Assembly (NCBI GenBank): GCA_019054805.1
Contig: JAHQIY010000017.1
Coordinates: 124,001 to 188,000, forward strand
Length of the DNA stretch: 64,000 nt
Origin: Brachionus manjavacas
Taxonomy: Eukaryota > Rotifera > Eurotatoria > Ploima > Brachionidae
Direction: 5' to 3'
The position numbers were made by a program, and so were the translations under genes. Positions within the stretch are counted from its first letter, which is position 1; each line of letters begins with the position of its first letter. This document shows, piece after piece, positions 36,301 through 44,699 of the stretch. Below the pieces are notes generated by a model, which was not told the DNA's origin, did no database searches, and worked only from the letters and a program-made list of their open reading frames with translations.

Positions 36301-36753
36301 TCTTTTTCCTTTTCTTTTAACAAAATGTCTATGCACTTTTTGGCATCGTATTTTTGACTAATGAACAATTTTTGTATTTTCTCTGCCGATTCATCTATGA
36401 ACATTTGGTACAATTTGGCCAAATTTTTGTCACGTCTGTCCTTGGTTTCTTCATCGGTTTCCGAATCGGACTCGATTTTTTTTCTACAAAAAAAAAATTT
36501 TTTTTTTTAAAATTTTTATTAAAAATAATTGACATAAATTGATTTTTTACTTAAAATTTTCTGAGCTTTCATCCTCAGATTCGGACTCACTTGAGGACGA
36601 GTTTTTTTTTTTCAACTGCGCTGAGCCTTTCAGTCTAGGGGCATAGTCGACACTTGACTCCGAGCTTTGGTCACTAATAGCCTCGTTTTTTTTAGAAAAT
36701 GAAAATTTTTTTTTAAAACTAAAATTCTGAAGCGACTTGACATTTTTGCTCAT
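30966..36753 (-). CDS. SMARCAD1: SMARCAD1 (ETL1/Fun30-type SNF2 chromatin remodeller)
   Basis: Eight exons, 36753-36551, 36483-36140, 36088-35383, 35283-34677, 32282-31809, 31733-31641, 31581-31077 and 31021-30966, join in frame to 995 residues (human 1026). Fun30/SMARCAD1 is an ATP-dependent nucleosome remodeller of heterochromatin and DNA repair. The N-terminus is Ser/Asp/Glu/Lys-rich, with a CUE-like ubiquitin-binding segment (LAKLYQMFIDESAEKIQKLF...) coded in exon 2. ATPase motifs: I DEMGLGKT, II DEAH (FDEAHMLKN), III LLLTGTPLQNN, RecA2 GRCLIFSQF and YLRLDGST, V TTKAGGVGINL, VI QAEDRCHRLGQ. Joins are supported by continuous homology, for example KPFILRRVKTEVLKQLP and ILHDIDYNPFNDKQAEDR. 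Most introns are 44-99 bp, but the fourth (32283-34676) is 2.4 kb and holds transposon debris. Transcription diverges from the pseudokinase gene with start codons 18 bp apart. Confidence 0.96.
32990..33385 (+). mobile_element. LINE 3' end inside SMARCAD1 intron, with (ATT)n tail
   Basis: The plus strand, antisense to the host gene, reads FINRVVNGWNKLPEEVINSCSV with one stop further on, the C-terminus of a CR1/jockey-like RT. The folded 3' segment 33297-33349 and (ATT)n follow. 5'-truncated. Confidence 0.7.
33297..33349 (+). repeat. LINE 3'-terminal structure, copy 3
   Basis: The outer GCTA/TAGC stem encloses hairpins AGTCTT-CCGTGT-AAGACT and TGCAAG-TTT-CTTGCA. The inner-stem bases differ from the other copies but remain paired. 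Confidence 0.6.
33848..34200. mobile_element. Fold-back element with GTACTTTTT arrays in SMARCAD1 intron
   Basis: Inverted ends ATAGACAATGA and TCATTGTCTAT match those of the element at 21757-22611. The arms are arrays of GTACTTTTTGT (left) and ACAAAAAGTAC (right). The centre holds CCTGGTTTAGGGATTCGG at 34010-34027, which in reverse complement differs from the core of the other element at one of 18 positions. Non-coding. Confidence 0.7.
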
Positions 36754-36771
36754 TTCTAAATCAAAAAAAAA
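36754..36771. promoter_or_regulatory. 18-bp gap between two divergent start codons
   Basis: The ATG of SMARCAD1 (minus, at 36753) and the ATG of the pseudokinase gene (plus, at 36772) are separated by 18 A/T-rich bases. Each promoter and 5' UTR must therefore lie within or overlap the other gene, or an upstream untranslated exon must exist. The annotation of both starts rests on the longest open frame. Confidence 0.55.
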
Positions 36772-39462
36772 ATGGAATCAAATAAACGCCTGTGGATCTT
36801 GCCACCGATAAAAGTGAAGCCAATGCTGCCATCGAAACAAGCGGACTCAGAGCCGAGTTTGAGTGAAACAAAGACCAGCATGCTCAAATCCAACTCGATC
36901 CGCAATCGAAAATTGATAATAAAATTAAACTCGATTAATTTTGTCAACGATTCTTTATTAAAAGAAAATGCATTCAAAAATCATCTTGGAAAAGTGTACC
37001 CTTCGATTTACAGCTCTAGTTTTAATTTGCCAGGATCAAGTCGACCTGTGTCTAACAGTCTAATCTACAAGTTTAAAGATCTGAAACTAGGCAGGTTCAA
37101 AAGACCAATTCCCATGTCCAAGCACAGTCTGCTGGTTGAGGCAGACAATGGCAAAAAATACCTGTTCAAACTAATTGACTTTTTGACTGATGATTATCAG
37201 AAATATAGCGAAATGTTCAGAAAACTCAAGCACGTCTCGTTGACAAGCATAAACGAGCTAGTATTTGGTAAAAAAATTTCTTATATTATAAGCGAATATT
37301 CAGATATAAGTTTAGAAAATTTCAAATTATTAAATGAACATAAATTTTCGTTTATAGACTTGTTTAGACAATGTCTGAAAGCATGTGGCTTCTTGCACGA
37401 ACTAGAAATTTTGCATGCCAACCTAAAGCCGAGCAATATCCTCTTGGACAGACATGGCCAAGTGAAAATGGCCGACTTTGGCTACTTGAACATGTCCACC
37501 AATGTGATCAGCTTTTTGCTTCGAATGATAAATGACCCTGTCAATAGGTTGTATATACCGCGCGAAACTTACCGTGATTTTAAATACAACAAAAAAAGTG
37601 ATTTGTACGCTTTAGCAGCTGTTTTTTATCACGTGATCACCCAAGAGGTTTTCTCGTTCAGTCAAAATAGCGATCCGGATCGGTTGGCCATGATTAAGAG
37701 CCGATCATTTCGGCTTGTTGTCAAGAGCATGTTGGCCATTATTGATCACGAACGGCCAGAAATCAATCAGACACTCGATTTTATTGACTTTGAACACGAG
37801 CATACACTTCTGGATACTTTTTCCGACAAGTCGAACCTTGTGTGGTATATTGACCAAAAATTTGTCTTAAAAAAATTTAGGTCCGACAGCATCGAACTAA
37901 AGGATAACTTGATAAAATTAGATAATTTAAAACATATTAATTTAATATCCCTGTCAAAAGTTATCAATTTGAGTAAGAACTTTTTGTGCTTGCGCATCTA
38001 TGAAGATGACTGCATCAATTTGGAGCTGAAACTTAAACTCTCAAGCCTAAGAGAAAGCACTTTGATCAAAAAATGGCTAACTCAAATACTAAACGGCCTT
38101 AACTTTTTGGATCAGCACGGTCTCAAGCATGGAAATTTAAACACCAATAACATACTCATCAATTTAAAGAGCGATGTTATTAAATTGAGTGATTTTGGTT
38201 ATTTGCACTGTCTAAAAGAGACTGGGGAGTTGTGTGACATTTTTGACTTGGGCCGGGTGTTGTACAAATGCATTAGTTTAGAAGACTTCGACTTTGAAGA
38301 GTCACTAGTTAGTCAAAGATTTAAATTTGCTAATTTTAGTGAAAATTTAAAAAGTAATGTTCTTAATATGCTGAGTCCGAATCGGGACTTGAGACCAGAT
38401 TTAAAGACCCTCACAAATAATTTAATAAATAAAATTTTGCTTAAATTTCAGCTTAACTCGTTCAAGATGATGACTTTGTTGACCAAGTGTGAAAGTTTAA
38501 TTTGTACTGAGTACAGTTCTTATGCAATTAGTTCGACTAGAAAAAATTTCACTGAGTCGGCTAGTTGCTATAAAATTAAACTTGAAAAATTGACTTTGGA
38601 AAATTTAAATTTAAATTTGAGTCTGGTAAAGAAAGTAAGATGCAAATGTGAAGCGGTAAACCGCGGTCAAATCCAAAGTCCAAAATTATTTTGCCAAATT
38701 GATCTCAATTACATACTCGGGTGCAATTCGGACTACTTCTATCTAATCAATGAGCAATTCATGTGCATTAGACTGATGTGTATTATGGAACTCTTGGAAA
38801 GCAGTCAGGATCAAACACACTCTAGTTTGGTCAACCGGGCCCATTTGAGGCTTTGTTCTCAGGCTATGGCCTACGATCACAAACACCTTAGACTGTATCT
38901 GCTAGTAACAGTTCACAAGAAATATTTTTTTATGAACATATTCAATTGTGAGCTAAAAAAAGATTCCAAAGGTGTCAAATTTGAGCTAGAGGTGTTCAAA
39001 ACACTTCACATAAACATACTGGACACTAGTAAGAGTGAACGAAAAAAAGTGGTTCTAAATGATAAATTAGTTTTCGTAAGCGATGAGTGGTTTATAAGAA
39101 TATTTGACAAAAATGATTTCAAGTATTTGTTCACAGTCAACTCGGATCCCAAGTACAATCAATTTATTGAGCAATCGGTCTATTTCGGTTCGTTTAGATC
39201 CGATGTGTTCGACTCGGATATGCATTGTGTTAAAAAAATTGAAGACCTTGATGTGGACTCAAAAGGCTTTTTGTATGTAGCTTTTGAGGGCTTGATTAAA
39301 TGCTATGATCAAAATGGACAGTTTTTGTGGAAGTTTAAATTCTCGAAAAATGTTCTAAATGGAAAAATAAAAAATATCTGTTTTAGCAAAACGGACATTC
39401 TTTTTATATCTATTTGTGATTCAAAGAATGAAAATTTAAGCAAGGTTTTAGTTTATGAATAA
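36772..39462 (+). CDS. Tandem pseudokinase with C-terminal propeller-like region
   Basis: An intronless 896-residue frame. Two protein-kinase-like domains lie in tandem. Domain 1 (about 105-345) has a candidate Lys133 (LFKLID), a HANLKPSNILLD loop at 215 and DFG at 235. Domain 2 (about 350-555) has Lys367/368, HGNLNTNNILI at 453 and DFG at 474. In both catalytic loops the HRD aspartate is replaced by Asn, so phosphotransfer should be lost or weak although the metal-binding DFG is kept. No Gly-rich loop is evident. The last 280 residues contain repeated strand-like blocks (WFIRIFDKNDFKYLF, DVDSKGFLYVAFEGLIKCYDQNGQFLW) in the style of NHL/WD propellers, and a CKCEAVNRG stretch. I know no named family with this layout. 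Likely a scaffold; no function is claimed. Confidence 0.75.
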   Translation: MESNKRLWILPPIKVKPMLPSKQADSEPSLSETKTSMLKSNSIRNRKLIIKLNSINFVNDSLLKENAFKNHLGKVYPSIYSSSFNLPGSSRPVSNSLIYKFKDLKLGRFKRPIPMSKHSLLVEADNGKKYLFKLIDFLTDDYQKYSEMFRKLKHVSLTSINELVFGKKISYIISEYSDISLENFKLLNEHKFSFIDLFRQCLKACGFLHELEILHANLKPSNILLDRHGQVKMADFGYLNMSTNVISFLLRMINDPVNRLYIPRETYRDFKYNKKSDLYALAAVFYHVITQEVFSFSQNSDPDRLAMIKSRSFRLVVKSMLAIIDHERPEINQTLDFIDFEHEHTLLDTFSDKSNLVWYIDQKFVLKKFRSDSIELKDNLIKLDNLKHINLISLSKVINLSKNFLCLRIYEDDCINLELKLKLSSLRESTLIKKWLTQILNGLNFLDQHGLKHGNLNTNNILINLKSDVIKLSDFGYLHCLKETGELCDIFDLGRVLYKCISLEDFDFEESLVSQRFKFANFSENLKSNVLNMLSPNRDLRPDLKTLTNNLINKILLKFQLNSFKMMTLLTKCESLICTEYSSYAISSTRKNFTESASCYKIKLEKLTLENLNLNLSLVKKVRCKCEAVNRGQIQSPKLFCQIDLNYILGCNSDYFYLINEQFMCIRLMCIMELLESSQDQTHSSLVNRAHLRLCSQAMAYDHKHLRLYLLVTVHKKYFFMNIFNCELKKDSKGVKFELEVFKTLHINILDTSKSERKKVVLNDKLVFVSDEWFIRIFDKNDFKYLFTVNSDPKYNQFIEQSVYFGSFRSDVFDSDMHCVKKIEDLDVDSKGFLYVAFEGLIKCYDQNGQFLWKFKFSKNVLNGKIKNICFSKTDILFISICDSKNENLSKVLVYE

Positions 39463-40143
39463 ATTTTAAAAACGAAGAAATTTCTTTACATTATTTTAAA
39501 ATGATTATTATTGTTATTATTATTTATTTCAAAAATTACGCCAGATTTGGTGATGATACCAAAAAAAAATTGATATTAAAGAGAAATATTAAAAAAGGGA
39601 AATTTTATAAAATTAAAGACTAATTTTTTTGTCTTTTTTTAGGATTCAAGAATTCATGCTAAAAATAAAAAAAAAATTACATAATTTCTATTTTAACAAT
39701 TAAAAATAGTTTCTTTTTCAACTAATTATATTTGATTGTTTTTTTGTTTTTTTTTCTTTTCTTTTAGGGATATCGAATTCCAGATCGTCATAAAGAGGTC
39801 GTCGTAAAAAGAGAGAGGTCCCCCATACCCATTCCAGCACCTTTTAAGTGTGATTAACAATTCTAAATATTACATATTTTAATATTACATAAACTAGAAG
39901 TGCTTGGAATTTTTTTCAAGTCTTAGGACGCTTTTGCCTTGAAAAAAATTTTGATTTTTTGGTGGCTTATTTTTTAAACTTCCTTTCAGCGTGTCTATAT
40001 TCATGAGAAGATTGTGATTAGTTTGGTTCATTAGATAATTTTGATGACAAAAATCCCTAAAATTCCTTAATGATCTAAGTTCAGAATCAAACCATGATGA
40101 TTGCTCATTTTAATTTTGTTTAAATTTTTTAAATGGAAAAATT
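39463..40143. other. AT-rich intergenic DNA
   Basis: A short exon-like stretch at 39768-39857 behind a good acceptor is the only coding-like signal, and no partner exon was found. Confidence 0.4.
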
Positions 40144-41000
40144 CAGTGGCGGAGCTATGTTATGGCGAAGTGTGGTGATCGCCACACAATCTTTTGAGGT
40201 ATTGTGGCGCCACCATAGGGAAAAATTGTTAAAAATTTAAATTAAAAAAGAAAAATTTAATGTAAAAAGTTTTAATCTCTCCTTTTTTCAGCCAACTATA
40301 GAAAAAATAAAACTTAATTAACAAACAAAGCCTTCATTTTTTTGATACTTTGAGAATCCAAATATTCATGTTCATGTGTACTTAATAAAATTATTTAATA
40401 TGCAATATTTGATTAAAACTTTTTATTTCATGATAAACTAGCGGCCGAATTTTTTTGATCAGTAAAGCGATATTTTTTTTTAAATGCTCCTTTTTCTTGT
40501 CTAAAAAAATTCTGTTTTCTTAATATTTTCGACGGATAAAAATATATTTCGTTAACTTAAGTGCTTTTAAATAAAGTAAATTTCAAATGCGGAGACAGAG
40601 AGAACTTTTTCTGCTTTAAAAAGAATAAAAAATTGTCTCCGAAGCAGGACAGGTCAAGAAAGACTAAATGAAATAAGCCTCATGTATATTGAGTCATTTG
40701 AATTACAAGAAATTGACGTTTGCAAAATTATTAATATTTACGCTTGGCAAAAGTATAGAAGACTATAATTTTTTTAAATATTTTAATTAATTTTGTTGAA
40801 TTAGTAAATTTTTCCAATAAATTTATTTTTTTTGCTCTACTATGTTTTGAATTTTGTAAAAAAATAACATTTTTTTAAAAGACTGATTTTAAAATTTCAT
40901 TACTTTGTTATAAAGTCCCCCTCAACGCTCAAATTCTATCCCGTCTTCTTTGATCTTGAATTACACCACACCATTTTCAACTTTCTGGCTCCGCCACTTG
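40144..41000 (+). mobile_element. Internally deleted hAT transposon
   Basis: The left end starts CAGTGGCGGAGC and the right end reads GGCTCCGCCACTTG, inverted repeats of the hAT type. Inside, 40652-40768 translates to GQERLNEISLMYIES followed by a FELQEIDVCKIIN motif, the tail of the hAT dimerisation domain. The rest of the transposase is deleted or decayed. An 8-bp target duplication is not visible. Confidence 0.7.
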
Positions 41001-41020
41001 ACAACTTACTTCTATTGAAT

Positions 41021-41275
41021 CTAGAATAGTATCTTTATTAAACTCCACTTACTTTCTATAGAATCAAGCTTCCTAGGGGAAGAATAATAGGTTTTTTTTT
41101 CATAAAATATCCAATTTTTTCCATTTATTATAAATAATCTGAATTGAGAAGAGATGTTAGAAAAGTTAAGTTCTGGGAGTTCAAGTTCATCATATTTTTC
41201 TTCGATATCTACAAATGATGACATGTCTTGACTGTCAAGCCAATACTCATACGGGTATTTTATTACTTGACACAA
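41021..41275 (-). CDS. Orphan ORF beside the hAT end
   Basis: An 84-codon frame, open upstream to about 41285. It holds an acidic first half (SSFVDIEEKYDELELPELN) and a second half with RLFIINGKNWIFYEKKTYYSS, faintly like a beta/gamma-crystallin strand pattern. A good splice donor (GAAAGTAAGTG) lies at about 41052, after which the frame soon stops, so it may be an exon of a gene whose next exon was lost or displaced by the hAT insertion only 20 bp further on. No family is claimed. Confidence 0.3.
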   Translation of the reverse strand: MCQVIKYPYEYWLDSQDMSSFVDIEEKYDELELPELNFSNISSQFRLFIINGKNWIFYEKKTYYSSPRKLDSIESKWSLIKILF

Positions 41276-41302
41276 AATGAATAAAATTTAATGGAAAAAA
41301 AT

Positions 41303-41340
41303 GTATTTATTTGTTTATCTAAACCGGGCTAATGCTCCTT
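41303..41340 (-). repeat. Second copy of the AAACAAATAAATA-tailed repeat
   Basis: The reverse complement matches 1541-1579 closely. The adjoining TAGATAAATAAAC at 41350-41362 can pair with GTTTATCTA, giving a hairpin. Confidence 0.4.
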
Positions 41341-41713
41341 CAGATTAGCATAGATAAATAAACGTGATTCAAAAGTAAAGTTAAAAAGGTTCAAAAGAAT
41401 AAATTTTTCGAGATAAAAAAACTAGATAATTTTATTAAATACGTAATATAAAAGCATATTATATTAACGTAAATAGCCGTAAATTTGTGAAATTTTGCTT
41501 TTGAAATTTTACCAACATCCAAAAATTTTTTAATTTTATAAATGTTTAAATTTTTTTTTTTTTTCTTCGTTAAATAATTAAACAAGATATTAAGATTAAT
41601 TTAAACTTTCTCTTGTTATTTTTATTATTAATTAAGCCTCATAAGTAAATTTAGAGTAAAATAAACAAATAAACAAAAAAAAACTAAATTTTGTGCATGC
41701 TTATTTTTATACT

Positions 41714-42032
41714 GAGCCTGTTTAGCCGAATGGTATGCGTGTTAGTCATGCAAGCAGAGGATCGAGTGTTTAAAAACCCATTGAGGTCTGAAAAAAATTT
41801 CAAAATATCTCTGCAATACGGGGCGGAGATATCTATGTTTAAACCCTTTTAATCTATAAAATAGAGGAACCGGCTTCGACTGGGTAAAAATTGCGGTGTA
41901 GATGATCAACTCGATGCAGCAGCCTCTGTGTCAGATCGAAGCCGTTGCTCAAAAAGGTACTTGAAAAGGAGATGAGCGCTTCCCCATTATCCACTAGGAT
42001 AGAAAAGGGATAATAATTATTATTATTATTTT
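41714..42032 (+). mobile_element. tRNA-derived SINE with (ATT)n tail
   Basis: The head is tRNA-like: A box TAGCCGAATGG at 41723-41733, fitting the pol III consensus exactly, and a B box-like GGATCGAGTGT at 41759-41769. About 230 bp of unrelated GC-richer body follows and ends in (AAT/ATT)n. This head-body-tail layout defines a SINE. The trinucleotide tail is like that of the LINE copies here. Only one copy lies in the window, so the family is inferred from structure. Confidence 0.55.
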
Positions 42033-42119
42033 TATACTGTTTAAATATTTTATTTTATTTGTTAACTAATATCGATCTCGTTGTATTGTGTTATGTTTTT
42101 TTTTTTAGATCTGTCTATA

Positions 42120-42272
42120 TTTAAATAGAAAACTATTAATAACTTTGTTTATGTAATGTAACTAGATTTCAATGCATCTAGCTACCATAGATGTCTTCCT
42201 AGTAAGACGTCTCCGCAAGCATGCTTGCCGTAGCTTATTTATTATTATTATATTATTATTATTATTATATGA
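42120..42272 (+). mobile_element. LINE 3' end, structure copy 4 with (ATT)n tail
   Basis: Segment 42181-42234 has outer stem GCTAC/GTAGC, hairpin GTCTT-CCTAGT-AAGAC and the full palindrome GCAAGCATGCTTGC, then TTATTT(ATT)n. No RT coding remains upstream. Confidence 0.65.
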
Positions 42273-42351
42273 AAAAAATAAAAAGTATCTCTAAAATAAA
42301 TTTCAAAATTTTTAAACCGATTTTGAATACAAAACTTTAATAATTAAAAAA

Positions 42352-42422
42352 TGCACTGGCCGGGAATCGAACCCGGGCCGCCCGCGTGGCAGGCGAGCAT
42401 TCTACCACTGAACCACCAGTGC
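42352..42422 (-). tRNA. tRNA-Gly (anticodon GCC)
   Basis: 71 nt including discriminator A. Acceptor GCACTGG/CCAGTGC, anticodon loop CTGCCAC, T arm CCGGGTTCGATTCCCGG. All stems paired, no intron. The identical sequence is at 51133-51203. Confidence 0.95.
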
Positions 42423-42822
42423 TTACTTTAATTTTACAAATAGTCATTTTTTTAATTTCATCAAATTTTTTCAAAGATTTTAGTGATTTTTGCGTGTTAA
42501 AACAATCTAATATTATAAAAATTCAATGATTAACAATAATTCAAAAGATTGTTTCATAAAAAATTTAATTCTAAATGTTTTAAACAAATTTTTTTTTTTA
42601 AATGTGACTAATTGTCTGATTCTATCAGTGTCATAAATTCAAAATATTACAAGAATTAAAAAAATTTCCTTGAATTATTTTAATAATTTTTTTTAATTTC
42701 ATTAACCAGAATTTCATACTTTGATGATGTTCCATCGAGTATAAATTTGGCATAGATGTTCACTCAAAAAAACATCAAATAAAATTGAATTAACAAAACT
42801 GAAAAAATTCAAATTGAGAAAA

Positions 42823-42933
42823 ATGTGCTTTTTGAGATCAAGAAGATGTATGTGCTACCCAATTGCGACACCACTTCCAATCATGTATACAATGCCATGT
42901 AGAAGCCAATGCTGTGGATCATTTTGCTGTTGA
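42823..42933 (+). CDS. Cys-rich 36-codon ORF, copy A
   Basis: The frame encodes 36 residues starting MCFLRSRRC, with eight Cys in all, and ending CCGSFCC. Its counterpart at 52120-52230 differs by one base (Pro to Leu). It lies in the best preserved part of the duplicated block. No signal peptide, and no poly(A) evidence beyond AT-rich flank. The opposite strand over the same bases has an open tail with a membrane-like stretch (WLLHGIVYMIGSGVAIG) behind an acceptor, so the true coding strand, if any, is unclear. Confidence 0.25.
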   Translation: MCFLRSRRCMCYPIATPLPIMYTMPCRSQCCGSFCC

Positions 42934-43342
42934 TTGAAAATTTTTTATCAATCAATATCAATTTAGGATATTTTTTTTTATTTTTTTTATCAAAATAAAA
43001 CAGATAAATTCTAAATTCATTTCATTTAAATTCATGTTGAAAATTAAAATTATTAGAGTTTTTTTTAAAGGCGTGGCTTATTTATAAAAATAGAATTGTA
43101 AATATAAGAATAATGTTTTTTGTGCTTTATATTAATAGAAAAAAGATTATAGCAAACATTTTTCATTGAAGATCTTAATTAATTTTTTCACTCATTAATT
43201 CATTACTATTATCTATCATTCTTGCGTGTTAAGAAAATATTTTTAGATAAGATTATTATTAAACAATATTCAAAAATCATTTTGAAATTTTTGAATTTTT
43301 TTAGTTAAATTCTATTTTTTTATAAGTTGAGAAAATTAAAAA

Positions 43343-43396
43343 TGCCCGGAATGGAACTCTGGCCAACCGAGCATTTTCCCACTGAATTACCAGTGC
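43343..43396 (-). pseudogene. Degenerate tRNA-Gly fragment
   Basis: The minus strand begins GCACTGGTAATTCAGTGG and ends GTTCCATTCCGGGCA, matching the two halves of the tRNA-Gly gene at 42352, but much of the anticodon arm is missing and the stems are broken. Confidence 0.65.
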
Positions 43397-43773
43397 TTTC
43401 TATATGACTTAATAAAATCCATCTGACCAGTCATCATTTGGTCAGTTTTATAATTTAAATGATAAGTTTTTATTTGGTTTGAACAAATGGATGTTGAGAA
43501 AGAAATGTGTCCAAACACTTTCAGGAAGAAAGCTTTCAATGTTTGGATTTTAAAACCATAAATATAAATGGTGAAATGAATGACAAATGGAAAACATATT
43601 TCAAAATTTTTAATAAAAATTAAAAATTCGACTAAATTATTTTCATTCAAATTTACCTTTACTTTTAAATTAATTTTCTTTTTGAAAATTTATTTTTATT
43701 GAGAAATTAGAGCATATTTATGAAAATGTGAGCTTTTCTCTTTTTATAATTAAAAATTTTTAGTTAAAAAAAA

Positions 43774-44106
43774 ATGTCCAAAGTAATAAATGTTCGAAAG
43801 GCAGAGCTCAAAAAACTTGGCTTCCATGATTTGGAAAATTGGCTATCTTCATCGAGTGACCATGTTTATATAGGAAGAAATATGACTCATTATGTCAAAG
43901 GAGCAGTTGGTTCAAAATGGTCTAATCCGTTCAAAGTCCAAAAATATGGTCGAGACGGATGTCTTCAAAAATACGAAGAACACATTTTAAATACACCAGA
44001 ATTACTCAATTCGTTGAATGAATTGAATGAAAAGGTTCTTGGCTGCTGGTGTTTTCCTGAAAAATGCCATGGAGACATTTTAGTCAAATTAGTCAATCAA
44101 AAATGA
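43774..44106 (+). CDS. DUF4326 domain protein
   Basis: A single-exon 110-residue protein. It carries the DUF4326 signature over most of its length: VYIGRN, GSKWSNPFKVQKYGRDGCLQKYEEHI, then LGCWCFPEKCHGDILVKL. The paired Cys and His residues (CWC...CH) look like a metal or redox site, but the family's activity is not established. DUF4326 proteins are scattered through bacteria, phages and eukaryotes, so past transfer is possible, though base composition matches the neighbours. The start at 43774 follows an A-rich stretch, and no better upstream Met is in frame. Confidence 0.85.
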   Translation: MSKVINVRKAELKKLGFHDLENWLSSSSDHVYIGRNMTHYVKGAVGSKWSNPFKVQKYGRDGCLQKYEEHILNTPELLNSLNELNEKVLGCWCFPEKCHGDILVKLVNQK

Positions 44107-44699
44107 AAAAAATATGTTTTTTTTTCCACATTGTCATATTACTAAATTCGACTTTTTTAACGATTTTTTTTTAAATAAATTTAGAAACTAAAGTTAATTT
44201 TTATTAATCATTTGCCTTTTGTAGTCACTATTAATAATTATTAAAAGTTTACTAATTTAATAGTTCAAGAAAAAAATTAAACAAAAAAATTATTATAAAA
44301 ATTTTAATTTTCGTTTTCACGGTCAAAAATATTTGATTATCAGTGGTCAATAATTAGGCTAAAATTTAATCATGGTTTCAAAGGGTTCAAGTCAAGAGCA
44401 CTTGGAACACTACAAAAAAATAAAGTTAGTTTATGAAACGCATGCAAAATAGCAAATTTGCAAGCAAATTAAGATAAAAAATTTTCTTTTTCAAATTTAT
44501 TTGAATGCAGCATTTGCAAAAAGCCCAAGTGTTAATTATAAATTTTTATGAATATTTCTAAAATTAGGTTTTTCTATTTCGAGTTAGTTTTTGATCGCTT
44601 AACAAACTCTTGTTACTTTAGAGTGAAAAGAACCCAAGGATTTAGAAGAAATCATTTGGAAATGTCATTTAATTCACTCGCAACCAAACACAACTAATT
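44107..44699. other. AT-rich intergenic DNA
   Basis: Holds the 3' flank of the DUF4326 gene and the 5' flank of the next gene. Nothing else seen. Confidence 0.5.

Larger units (their letters stand above)
42290..43085. repeat. Duplicated block containing tRNA-Gly, copy A
   Basis: About 790 bp match 51071-52380 almost base for base, except for a 507-bp insertion in the other copy. The block spans the tRNA-Gly gene and a 36-codon Cys-rich frame. Ends fade gradually. Confidence 0.85.

Noticed and set aside
39768-39857. Exon-like stretch (GYRIPDRHKEVVVKRERSPIP...) behind a good acceptor
   Set aside because: Only 29 codons with no upstream exon or recognised family, so it cannot be supported as a gene.
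41021-41275. Beta/gamma-crystallin assignment for the orphan ORF
   Set aside because: Only a loose strand pattern matches; key Gly and Tyr-corner residues are not clear.
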